From positions 1 to 23,318 of the IMG/VR virus record IMGVR_UViG_3300037452_000339: 23,318 nucleotides of DNA; one strand, given 5' to 3'. This DNA is from a virus. Numbering within the stretch: position 1 is the stretch's first letter; every line of letters starts with the position of its first letter. Below the pieces are notes generated by a model. That model was not told the origin of the DNA. It did not search any database and worked only from the letters and a program-made list of their open reading frames with translations. Made by a program: the position numbers and the translations under genes. This document shows, piece after piece, positions 14,029 through 21,924 of the stretch.

Positions 14029-15081
14029 TTAAAAATAGGTATTCACCGCAAATTCAAACTGATCTAAAAATATCTTTTTAAAAGCGCTGATATTGTTTTG
14101 TTCATAAAATAGAAGCATGGCTTTTTTGTATTCTATTGAATCAACTGTTCTGAAAGAAATAGGGCAGTAGTGATAGGCAATTAATACTGCATTGCTTACA
14201 ATTCGTGCGGTCCTTTTGTTGCCGTCGCCAAAGGCTTGTATGTAGGAAAGCAATACTAATGCAAGCAGCGCTTTTTCGAGAACGTCTTTTTTACTGTTTA
14301 CCAGGATGCACATGTCATTTAGGGCATCGCGTATTTGGTGCTCGTTATCCAAAGGTGTGTAGTTGGTGCCCGATATACCTACGCGGCGTTGCCTGATATT
14401 CCTGTCGACCCCCAGATCTTTTATCAATATACTGTGGATGTCTTCAATCCCACGAATGTTGAGAGGCACTTCGTAATCCGGGTGTTCGACAATAAAATTT
14501 ATAGCCTCTTTGTGGTTTAGGAGCATAATGGCATCGTCTTTGGGTTTACCGGCAGCCGTTTCTTTTTCTCTTAACAAACGTTCGGTTTCCAAAAGCGAAT
14601 AAGTATTTCCTTCTATTTGCGATGATTTCCAGCTCAGATCGATCGCCAAACGCTCCAACTCCTTGCTGTAGGCGGAAGTTGACAGGTGTAATATGTTATC
14701 TGTAAACTTTTTATGCAGCGCGTCAGTCCGTTGTTTTTCTTCGTCAGTGAATAGATTAATATTACTTAAAACGTCCGTGATGAGTGTGAAATTGAAATTG
14801 TTTTTGATCTGTCTTTCATCCTGTTCCCTTTCAAAATATTGATTTAGGTCGATTGGTGACAATAACTCATAGGAGGGACTCAACTTATATCTTGTTGCCC
14901 TGCCTTTCCCGTCTGTGCTTATTAGGTTTTCTGAGCTAAGTGTATTCAGGATCCGTTTGACGGTCGCATAACCGATCGATCCCTTCAGTCCATCGTGTAT
15001 TTCTTTGGATGATTGCAGGGGATGATCTTTTAATTGATCTAATATTTGCGCGGTTAAGTCGTTTCTCATTTTGCGGCTCAT
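14029..15081 (-). CDS. Winged-helix Fic (Fido) domain protein with altered active site
   Basis: The 350-residue protein starts with a DNA-binding winged helix (about 8-67: SSKEIHDGLKGSIGYATVKRILNTL is the helix-turn-helix part). It continues with a Fic core (about 140-335). An inhibitory-helix motif S-x3-E-G is present at Ser153-Glu157-Gly158 (SSQIEGN), the known ATP-blocking element of class II/III Fic enzymes. The core motif, usually HPFxDGNGRxxR, here reads QAFGDGNKRTAR (282-293), so the catalytic His is Gln282 and the second Gly is Lys. Canonical members AMPylate proteins; this variant may be inactive or do different chemistry. The upstream region is packed with AGCTCA half-sites, pointing to autoregulation by the winged helix. 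Confidence 0.9.
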   Translation of the reverse strand: MSRKMRNDLTAQILDQLKDHPLQSSKEIHDGLKGSIGYATVKRILNTLSSENLISTDGKGRATRYKLSPSYELLSPIDLNQYFEREQDERQIKNNFNFTLITDVLSNINLFTDEEKQRTDALHKKFTDNILHLSTSAYSKELERLAIDLSWKSSQIEGNTYSLLETERLLREKETAAGKPKDDAIMLLNHKEAINFIVEHPDYEVPLNIRGIEDIHSILIKDLGVDRNIRQRRVGISGTNYTPLDNEHQIRDALNDMCILVNSKKDVLEKALLALVLLSYIQAFGDGNKRTARIVSNAVLIAYHYCPISFRTVDSIEYKKAMLLFYEQNNISAFKKIFLDQFEFAVNTYF

Positions 15082-15096
15082 TTGATAATCAAATAT

Positions 15097-15230
15097 AGCT
15101 CAAAATAATTCGATAATGAGCCTAAAATTACGAATTATTGAGCTTCATGTGTATTTAAGCTCAAGTTAAGTACATTTAAAGCTCAAAATCAGCCACTTTT
15201 GAGCTTTATGATTGTATTATATGAGCTTGA
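15097..15230. promoter_or_regulatory. Cluster of AGCTCA/TGAGCT operator-like half-sites upstream of the Fic gene
   Basis: AGCTCA or its complement occurs at 15097, 15139, 15158, 15179, 15200 and 15222 (the last as TGAGCT), plus TGAGC at 15117, all within 135 bp before the Fic start. The best dyad is AAAGCTCAAAA-N8-TTTTGAGCTTT at 15178-15207, perfect over 11 bp. A second, longer dyad pairs 15097-15112 (AGCTCAAAATAATTCG) with 15131-15144 (CGAATTATTGAGCT), with a 2-nt bulge. The natural candidate binder is the winged helix of the Fic protein encoded just downstream. Confidence 0.78.
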
Positions 15231-15255
15231 AATAATGTAAACTCTTGTGGTATAT

Positions 15256-15492
15256 TTAATCGCCATCTTCAAAGCTATTCAGCGCCCGCCAAATAGTCCG
15301 CTCATCTTTCCCAAACCTTATTTCGGCTTCCAGCACTGCCTGGTTTTTGCTGATTCCGCGGGTTTTCATTTGAGCCTGCACCCAAAGATAGATTTCGCGA
15401 TAGGTAAAAATTTTGGCGGTAATAAAGCCGGCCCTGAACATTGCGGAGAATACGCCTTCGTCAAATAAAGTGTTTGCGAGTTGGATGGTCAT
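15256..15492 (-). CDS. Small helix-turn-helix-like phage protein
   Basis: The 78-residue protein is mostly helical. Its C-terminal half (ISKNQAVLEAEIRFGKDERTIWRALNSFE) has the spacing of a helix-turn-helix: a helix, a G-K-D turn, and a recognition-like helix ERTIWRALNSF. The N-terminal half has an aromatic-rich helix (TYREIYLWVQAQMKTRG). It follows the tape measure gene by 98 bp and precedes the Fic gene on the same strand, just upstream of the AGCTCA cluster. It could be a small regulator or a phage tail accessory protein; no family was recognised. Confidence 0.6.
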   Translation of the reverse strand: MTIQLANTLFDEGVFSAMFRAGFITAKIFTYREIYLWVQAQMKTRGISKNQAVLEAEIRFGKDERTIWRALNSFEDGD

Positions 15493-15496
15493 TGTT

Positions 15497-15536
15497 TAGT
15501 TGTAAAAGTTGTAATGGGTTATAAAAAGTTGTAAAG
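15497..15536. repeat. AGTTGTAAAAGTTGTAA direct repeats
   Basis: The word GTTGTAA occurs three times (about 15508, 15518 and 15527-15534 within AAAAGTTGTAAAGG) in the gap between the tape measure and the 78-aa gene. It is another short-unit intergenic repeat, distinct from those at other junctions. Confidence 0.5.
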
Positions 15537-15590
15537 GTTAGGTTATCTGAATTTAAACGGAAAAGCCAATACCACGCCAGAGGCAAAAGC

Positions 15591-18293
15591 TTAAAGATTT
15601 ACCCGGTTAATGGTTTGTGCCAAAATATTTTGCTGGTTATTAATGTCCTTCACGTCAACATATACCGGAGGGAAATTATTGATCATCTGGTAGGCGATGG
15701 AGTTGGCCAGGTTTTTTTGGTCGTGCATCGGTTGGTTGTAGTAACGGTTGGCATCGCCGCCATCGGTAAAAATACCGCCAACTGCATAACCGCGACCCGG
15801 GTTTGCTATGGAGAAATCCCGCCCGCCAAAGCCAACGTTTATAGCACTCACCAGGTTCCGCGCCCAGGGGACCCGCATGGCTTCGGAGACAATGATCCCC
15901 TCGCCGGAACGTAGCCACGCGTTAGTATTATCGGTTTTGCTGTAGCCGGCCAAAACACCGCCACGACCATCTGATGAATAATGTACGCCGCCTGAAGCAT
16001 AAGCAGGGGGTTTTTGGGCCGCAATCTTGGCAATCTCCACAGCGGTTTCGGCGATGATTGTTGGAATGTATAACGCGGACAGCACCCCTGTCTGCGCGGT
16101 GCCTTTTGTAATAGCCAGCGCGCCGTTGATAACCGCCTGTGCTATTGAGGCCTCTTGCTCTTGTTTGAAGGCTTTGATCTTTACCTGTGCCTCCTGTTGC
16201 TTAAACTTTTGCTCGATAGCCAGCTTTTGGGCGGATGTGAGGCTGCTGTTGTTTAGCTCGGCTTCTTTGTCGCGTTCCAAACCTGCTATTTTGGCGTCAG
16301 CTTCCTGTTTTATACTTTGATTAATGATAGAAAATGCTTCTTCTGAAAGCTTCTTTTCTTGCTGCAATTCAAACTTTTTTAGTTCTTCCGCCGCCTTTTT
16401 CGCCTTATCGTTTTTTTCTTTGGTAAACTTATCCGACAGCTCATTTATTTGTTTGTCTTTTTGTTCTTCGATCTTCTTCAGGATTTCCTCATTGCCTTGT
16501 GCCTGTTGTACCTCGAATTGATATTTGTCCAAAATAAGCTTTTTCTCAGCCTCCAGTTTCGCTTCCGGCGTTTGGGCGTTGTTCACGCCTTTTTGATCAG
16601 TTTCCTCTTTTTTACCCTCTACTTCCCGGTTTTTTATTTTTGAAATGGCATCGGCTGTTTGCTGTTCAAGCGTCTCCTTCTTTTTGCTGTTGATCACCAT
16701 CAACTGGTATTCGGCATCCAGTTGTTTTGCAAGTTCCGCGGTGTCAGCTTTTGGGTCTTTGTTATGTGCATCACTTATCTCAGCAGCCAGCTTATTTATC
16801 CTCTCCAGGCTTTCCGAGTCCAGTTTATCAAACTGCTGATTTTTTTCTTTCTGTTCCTGTTGTAATTCCGCTATTTGCTTCGCAGCGCCTTCATGCATAC
16901 CCTTTATTTGCAGTTCGGCCAGCTCGTTTTGTGCCTGTTGTACCCGGTTCTTATCCTGCTCATCATATTTATTCATAACGCCGGCCAGGTTTGAATGATA
17001 TTCAGTTTCCAGCAGTTTGCTTGCCTCGTCATATTGCTTTCGGCTTATCAGTTTATCGCTTAAATATCCGTTTAGTTTGGTTAGCTCATCCTGGAAATGC
17101 GAATTCATCTGGGCGGTTTCGCTGCCATAACTTTCGTAGGTGGCCTGCACTTGCCGCGAAAGTGAATCTTTAATCATTTTCTCAGTATCGTTAGCGGCTT
17201 CGATTCTTTTTTGCGTCAATTCTCTGAATCTTTCATCCCTTTGATCATAATCATTTGCGCCGCCTTCCTTAGGCACAATATCTCCGCTCAAAAAATCATA
17301 GCCGGCTGTTTTTGCAATATCAGCCGCTTTTTTTGTTGATTCGGCTGCAATAGCCAGTTGGGCGTCTGATTGAGCTCTGAAGTCCGCGACATTTTCCGCG
17401 CGTCGCTCCATTGCCTTTTTGTGCCTTTCAGCTTTAATCTCATCTTGTTCTTTTTTTGCTTGCTCCCAGGTTAAAGAGAATGATAAGCTGTGCTTCATTC
17501 CAATGACCGTTTTATCCCAAAAAGAAAGTGCATCGTCATCAGACTGTTGACGGGCTTGTTCGGCTTGATATGCTTTTTTCGCCGCATCTTCCAACGCCAA
17601 CTGAGCAATCGCTTTCTGCAAAGTCATTTTGATATAAGCGCCGCCGTCCTTGGTCATTTTCGCTTCAACTTCATTCAGGTTGGAAGCTTTGCCCATCGTT
17701 TTGCCGAGGGTGTCGTTATATTGCTGCAGTACCTCTTTTTTATCCAGGAAACCTTTTTTTGCGAGCCCAACATTAATCTTCATCTGGTTCATTTGCTGGA
17801 TGGCGTTTGAATAATCGGAGCTTTGAAGTGCCTCGTTCATGTCGCCAATGCTCATTTTGGTTTTGTCGATAGCGTCCTTTCCCTTGAACAATGAACCAGC
17901 CCATTTTAGGATTTCAGGGCCCAGGGTGACAAGTATAGCCAAGCCACCCGAAAGGGCCTGCTCAAGCGATATTGCGCCGGTTTTTACTACTTCAATAACA
18001 TCTTTGAAAACTTTAAATGTGCTGCCGAGGTCATTTACCGAGTCTTTTACTTTACTTCCTGATCCTGACAACGCTTTGTTTTGATTATCAAGTTTTTCGA
18101 TAGAACCGGCAAGCCTGGAGATGTCCTTATCAAGGGAGGCAACACTGCCTGATATTGCCGTCAAGGGACTTGACAATCCATTAATTGAATTACGCAGGCT
18201 GTCAAAAGCCGCTTTGTACTGGTTTATTTGCTCCTGGCCATCTGAACCAACTTCTATGTCAATTAGGATTTTTTTGTTAAAATCGTCTGCCAT
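15591..18293 (-). CDS. Phage tail tape measure protein
   Basis: At 900 residues this is the longest gene here. It sets tail length and is threaded through the tube. The N-terminus has paired helices with GSDGQEQINQYKAAFDSL and repeated SLDKDISRLAGSIEKLD heptads. A hydrophobic stretch near 105-135 (ISLEQALSGGLAILVTLGPE) follows. The centre (about 290-690) is a very long charged coiled coil rich in Glu, Lys and Gln. Near 700-745 is an Ala/Ile-rich hydrophobic segment (AQAVINGALAITKGTAQ), then a Gly-rich C-terminal domain (YASGGVHYSSDGRGGVLAGY, GRGYAVGGIFTDGGDANRY), typical of tape measures. The upstream two genes encode baseplate-like proteins, which is the reverse of the usual order. Confidence 0.9.
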   Translation of the reverse strand: MADDFNKKILIDIEVGSDGQEQINQYKAAFDSLRNSINGLSSPLTAISGSVASLDKDISRLAGSIEKLDNQNKALSGSGSKVKDSVNDLGSTFKVFKDVIEVVKTGAISLEQALSGGLAILVTLGPEILKWAGSLFKGKDAIDKTKMSIGDMNEALQSSDYSNAIQQMNQMKINVGLAKKGFLDKKEVLQQYNDTLGKTMGKASNLNEVEAKMTKDGGAYIKMTLQKAIAQLALEDAAKKAYQAEQARQQSDDDALSFWDKTVIGMKHSLSFSLTWEQAKKEQDEIKAERHKKAMERRAENVADFRAQSDAQLAIAAESTKKAADIAKTAGYDFLSGDIVPKEGGANDYDQRDERFRELTQKRIEAANDTEKMIKDSLSRQVQATYESYGSETAQMNSHFQDELTKLNGYLSDKLISRKQYDEASKLLETEYHSNLAGVMNKYDEQDKNRVQQAQNELAELQIKGMHEGAAKQIAELQQEQKEKNQQFDKLDSESLERINKLAAEISDAHNKDPKADTAELAKQLDAEYQLMVINSKKKETLEQQTADAISKIKNREVEGKKEETDQKGVNNAQTPEAKLEAEKKLILDKYQFEVQQAQGNEEILKKIEEQKDKQINELSDKFTKEKNDKAKKAAEELKKFELQQEKKLSEEAFSIINQSIKQEADAKIAGLERDKEAELNNSSLTSAQKLAIEQKFKQQEAQVKIKAFKQEQEASIAQAVINGALAITKGTAQTGVLSALYIPTIIAETAVEIAKIAAQKPPAYASGGVHYSSDGRGGVLAGYSKTDNTNAWLRSGEGIIVSEAMRVPWARNLVSAINVGFGGRDFSIANPGRGYAVGGIFTDGGDANRYYNQPMHDQKNLANSIAYQMINNFPPVYVDVKDINNQQNILAQTINRVNL

Positions 18294-18343
18294 TTTATGT
18301 TATATTAAATTGTAAGTTTAGTTTTTCATTCAAATTAATCACT

Positions 18344-18496
18344 ATGAATATTTTAAGGGTAGAGGCATTTAACAGGCAGTCCTATAAAGAATTGGCGGAT
18401 TTTGTAAATAGAAACCAAATTAAAAGAGAGAATATCCTCAGCATTGTTGGCCCCATGGACGGGGTGGTGCTTTTATATTATTATACCGATAAGTAG
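18344..18496 (+). CDS. Small protein, paralogue A of a tandem pair
   Basis: The 50-residue product starts MNILRVEAFNRQSYKELADF and ends in a hydrophobic VVLLYYYTDK. The pattern F-x-RQS-xx-ELADFVNRN-x-IKRENILSI is shared closely with the gene at 18732, so the two are duplicates. The layout (short beta, one helix, two strands, aromatic end) recalls the small Cse60-like proteins of prophages, but this is only a resemblance. The gene is on the strand opposite to the tape measure, with divergent starts about 50 bp apart. The TAAGTTTA at 18313-18320 is a weak -7 candidate. Confidence 0.65.
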   Translation: MNILRVEAFNRQSYKELADFVNRNQIKRENILSIVGPMDGVVLLYYYTDK

Positions 18497-18702
18497 CCTG
18501 TTTTTACCGTGTTGTTGCTGCGGGGAATTTGAAGGGTTTAAGCCAATCAACGTATTTCCCGGCTCAATGCGCCTGTCTTTTCAGCCGGGTTATCAATGGT
18601 TTGATCTTCATATTAGTGCTAAATGTCACAATAAAGGTCTTTTACCATCTATCGTTCTGGGGGCTTATTTTTGGTAAAGACGCTTACTTTAACCAGGATA
18701 AT

Positions 18703-18710
18703 TATTTTTG
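18703..18710 (+). promoter_or_regulatory. -7 promoter element for the second small gene
   Basis: TATTTTTG matches the Bacteroidota -7 consensus TAnnTTTG and ends 21 bp before the ATG at 18732. No good -33 TTTG is visible at the expected distance, so confidence is limited. Confidence 0.4.
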
Positions 18711-18731
18711 CAGCAATTAATTTTTATCACC

Positions 18732-18920
18732 ATGGTTATTCTAAAATCTCAGGAATTCGAGGATTCAAAAGACGTTGCCAAATTTATTAATCTTAATAAT
18801 ATTAGGAGGGAAAATATCCTAAGCATCGTGAGTACGTCTCATGCAACTAATCATCTCGCTATTTTCTTTTATGGCGATGTAGAGACAAAGGAAATTACCC
18901 GCGGCTTTTTTGGCTGGTAA
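18732..18920 (+). CDS. Small protein, paralogue B of a tandem pair
   Basis: The 62-residue product begins at the ATG at 18732; an upstream in-frame start at 18708 would add residues that overlap the promoter element. FEDSKDVAKFINLNNIRRENILSIVS aligns with the FNRQSYKELADFVNRNQIKRENILSIVG of the gene at 18344, sharing the N-x-I-[KR]-REN-ILSIV core and the aromatic strand LAIFFYGD, but with a longer C-terminus (VETKEITRGFFGW). The DNA also matches around the shared core. A tandem duplication with divergence is clear; the function is unknown. Confidence 0.65.
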   Translation: MVILKSQEFEDSKDVAKFINLNNIRRENILSIVSTSHATNHLAIFFYGDVETKEITRGFFGW

Positions 18921-19095
18921 TCCCTGACACGCGTAGCCCGTTTATGTAGCCTATTACCGCATACAAATATATGAATTAAATTCCAATTGGCATAATTAAT
19001 CTATCCGTTAGTGAATAATTGCTAAAAATTTTGGTATTATAAATTTATTTCACATTTTTAACAAGTGATAATTTTTAACAAACCATAACCTTAAA

Positions 19096-19749
19096 ATGAA
19101 GAAGATTATTTTTCTCCTCACCCTTGTTGCTTTAGCAGGATGCAAGCAACCGGTAAAACAAAATTCAGGCGCCATCGCAAACAGCGATGCCGGGAAACCC
19201 ATGGATACTCTGCAATCGATCATCGATGCGAACATTGACAAACAGCCGGTTATTGACACCGTTTTTGTTGGGTTTGCGTTTAATATGACTAAAAAGCAGG
19301 TGATGGACCATTATCACCAATTGATAAAAGATAAACGCCTTGTGAAGGACACCGACGGAAAATTGTTTGAGTACCCGCTCAGTTTTAGTATGGTGCAGGC
19401 AAAGGCAAAGATGGGGCCGGAGTTTCATGGTGATAAAATGTATAAATTCAACCTAATGATAACACCGGCCGACGATGCGGCCACGCCAGAGACCGTGTTT
19501 TTCCAGGCTGCAACTGCATACATGAAAAAATATGATGGCAACGGATTTACGTTATATCAGGATACAGATCCTGTAGATCCATCTATAAAGCGCTTTCACT
19601 GGATAAAGAACAATCTTCATATTTTCTTATACAAAGAGGACGGTGCTACATTCGTAAGCTATATCAACATGCCAGTAGCTAAGCAGGCTGATAAAGGCAA
19701 GCAAAATGCGTCAGACAGTTCAAAAGTCCAAACAAATAAGGACATCTAA
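19096..19749 (+). CDS. Lipoprotein of unknown function
   Basis: The 217-residue product has a lipoprotein signal peptide: MKK, a hydrophobic run and the lipobox LAGC with Cys16. The mature part is a globular domain of mixed alpha/beta character (DTVFVGFAFNMTKKQVMDHY, KFNLMITPADDAATP, RFHWIKNNLHIFLYK) followed by a polar, Lys/Ser/Asn-rich tail. It would be lipid-anchored in the envelope. It lies on the + strand between the small paralogues and the baseplate genes; its stop is one base from the stop of the convergent tail gene. It could be lysogenic-conversion or superinfection-exclusion cargo, but nothing in the sequence proves it. Confidence 0.85.
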   Translation: MKKIIFLLTLVALAGCKQPVKQNSGAIANSDAGKPMDTLQSIIDANIDKQPVIDTVFVGFAFNMTKKQVMDHYHQLIKDKRLVKDTDGKLFEYPLSFSMVQAKAKMGPEFHGDKMYKFNLMITPADDAATPETVFFQAATAYMKKYDGNGFTLYQDTDPVDPSIKRFHWIKNNLHIFLYKEDGATFVSYINMPVAKQADKGKQNASDSSKVQTNKDI

Positions 19750-19750
19750 G

Positions 19751-21865
19751 CTATCCCAATTTTACCAATTCAACTTTCGTAGGCTGGCCTTTACGCCATG
19801 AATCAATTTTATTGATATAGTAGTAAGCATTATCCTGCTGCAGATATACCGGTATCAATAGGTCAAGCTCCAGGATGTCTTGCGGCGTTAGCATGATATA
19901 ACGGATAATTTTTTTGGTTTGTGTAAGTATTTTCTCCAGCTCGGCATAATATTTTAACCGAAGATTGTCAAACATTAAGTTACCCTGCCCATAGCTTTGT
20001 TCCAGGATCGGTGCATCCGGCTTATAAAAATAAGGGGTGCTGATCACATCATTGATTACGCGGTTATTGCCGTTGCCGTCGGTGAAAGTCACCGTTTTGT
20101 TTATCAATGTTAGTTTTTGATCAATCAGTATCCTGGGGTTTACGCTTAAGCTAAAATCGTTGTTGCCGCTGGTAACGTCGATCATATTTATCTGCGCGAT
20201 GGTTCCGGCAAAATACGGCCTGTTTAGAGTCGGGCCGAAGGGACTGGTAAAAAGTGTGGCATTTGCAGGCAAGGTTTGGTCGTTGACCCTTATTTGCGAC
20301 CATCCATATTTAAGAGGAAGGATATTTTGGTCTGTTTGGTATTGCATGTAGTTCACCTGGGCGTAATTGCCCAATTGAAAACTTACTTGTTTGCCCTGGT
20401 TAAGGCATTTACCGCTCCAATCCTTCGCAACGGGGATATTATTTACGATATCCCTGAATGAATTAAAATAAATGGTTTTACTTGCATTGTCGGTTTGACA
20501 AACGATACCAAAACGCTGCAGCGTGTCTTTCAATAAATCTTTTTGACTGATGTCGGGGAATATGCGCTCACATTGTACCGTTTGGCCATATTGAACCGTT
20601 TGATTCTGGCTTTTTATGATAAATGCGGCGCCGGCATAGATGCGTGCGAAGCTCGGATTGTAACCATGCCATGTATAGCCGATATAAACGCCGCCGCCTT
20701 TGGGCAGCGTGGTTTGAAAAGAAATGACAGTTGTATAAAGGTCGATGCTTCCGAGTATATTGGAGCCGTCAGTCCCGGGGACCCGTGTCCAGCCGTCGGG
20801 ATCCGAGCCCGGCGGATTACCAGGTTTTTTTTCGCCGTGACCACCAAAGGAAAAGTCGTAATAGTTTAAAACGCTATCTCCATTTGTTGGATAGCCCGGA
20901 TCGCGATAGAAGATGGTTGCTGTGAGGTAAGTTGGATTGTTATCGGAGGAAATTTTGCCATACAAATAAACGTGCGGAAACGTGACGGTGATGATTACGT
21001 CGTTAATATCATTAGCCGTAAACAGAACTCCATCTGGAAACTGGTGCGAAGGATCGGAAATAATAGTATCCCAGGTAATTACGCCGCCTGGATTGTGTGC
21101 ATTGGGGTGATTTAATACAAGTTGGGTCTGCATGGAGGCGTTTAAGCCCTTATTGTCGATTTGGTTTTGATAATCGGCGCCATGCTCGAAGCTCCCGTTG
21201 GAGAATTGAGCGAGCATCAGCGGATAAAGCGGATCGCCAAGCAGGGAGCCGGTTGCCTGGTAGCCTGACGACTGCAGCAGCAGTTCGATGGCCGTTTTGA
21301 TGAAGAAGCCGGGACGCAGATTATGCACGTCGATTGGATCGGAGAAGTTGTCGCTGAAGTTGCCGTAGTCGACTACCGGGTATATCCAGCCATCAGTTTT
21401 GGTTTGTGAATCGGCAGCATTATCCAGGTTCCATAAATGATCGTACGGTTTCCAGACAAGGTTTTGCCCGTAATTGCTCCAAACACTGGTGCTGTCGCCC
21501 ATGTCATATAATTTCCCATCGATAGCATCAAAAAAATCAACATTTCCCGAAAGTATCGTGATGCCCGCAGTATCCTGGTCAATGTTGTTCAGCTCGCCGA
21601 CGCCATAGGGGATAATTTCAAGGCCGTCCTGGATAATCTTTGCCTGGTATTTCTGGTAAGGGAGATTAGTTGCAAAGGCAACGTCATCAGGAAACCCAAG
21701 GATCTGCCGGTTGCGCTGGGTTAACGGCAGTTTAAACTGATTACTGGTATTGCCCTGCTGGTTTTGAACCTCGGCCAGGTTATTGATCTGGAAGGTTAAG
21801 GCAATGGGGCTGTCATTACTCAGATCGACAAGTTGATCGTTAAGGTATAGTTGGAGTTGGTCCAT
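19751..21865 (-). CDS. Large tail/baseplate protein
   Basis: The 704-residue protein begins MDQLQLYLNDQLVDLSND, followed by a beta-rich region (ALTFQINNLAEVQNQQGNTS and FKLPLTQRNRQILGFPDD). The central part is Gly/Asp/Tyr/Trp-rich and the last third (KYYAELEKILTQTKKIIRYI, TPQDILELDLLIPVYLQQDN) is mixed. There is no membrane segment. This size and style are typical of distal tail or baseplate hub proteins in Bacteroidota prophages, encoded next to the tape measure. It ends one base from the lipoprotein stop. The exact role (hub, Dit-like or fibre-holder) cannot be decided. Confidence 0.72.
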   Translation of the reverse strand: MDQLQLYLNDQLVDLSNDSPIALTFQINNLAEVQNQQGNTSNQFKLPLTQRNRQILGFPDDVAFATNLPYQKYQAKIIQDGLEIIPYGVGELNNIDQDTAGITILSGNVDFFDAIDGKLYDMGDSTSVWSNYGQNLVWKPYDHLWNLDNAADSQTKTDGWIYPVVDYGNFSDNFSDPIDVHNLRPGFFIKTAIELLLQSSGYQATGSLLGDPLYPLMLAQFSNGSFEHGADYQNQIDNKGLNASMQTQLVLNHPNAHNPGGVITWDTIISDPSHQFPDGVLFTANDINDVIITVTFPHVYLYGKISSDNNPTYLTATIFYRDPGYPTNGDSVLNYYDFSFGGHGEKKPGNPPGSDPDGWTRVPGTDGSNILGSIDLYTTVISFQTTLPKGGGVYIGYTWHGYNPSFARIYAGAAFIIKSQNQTVQYGQTVQCERIFPDISQKDLLKDTLQRFGIVCQTDNASKTIYFNSFRDIVNNIPVAKDWSGKCLNQGKQVSFQLGNYAQVNYMQYQTDQNILPLKYGWSQIRVNDQTLPANATLFTSPFGPTLNRPYFAGTIAQINMIDVTSGNNDFSLSVNPRILIDQKLTLINKTVTFTDGNGNNRVINDVISTPYFYKPDAPILEQSYGQGNLMFDNLRLKYYAELEKILTQTKKIIRYIMLTPQDILELDLLIPVYLQQDNAYYYINKIDSWRKGQPTKVELVKLG

Positions 21866-21924
21866 TTTTACGAGATAGGATAAATTAAAAAGCGGCCGAA
21901 ACCAAAGATTTCCGGGCCTGGTCG

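Noticed and set aside
14029-15492. Fic protein plus the 78-aa protein as a Fic/Doc-type toxin-antitoxin pair
   Set aside because: The 78-aa protein has an HTH-like rather than an antitoxin-like inhibitory helix, and the Fic protein carries its own inhibitory motif; the two are separated by the operator cluster.
16027-16865. Several + strand open frames opposite the tape measure gene
   Set aside because: They are antisense shadows of the Lys/Glu/Gln-rich coiled coil, with Phe/Leu/Ser-rich nonsense composition.
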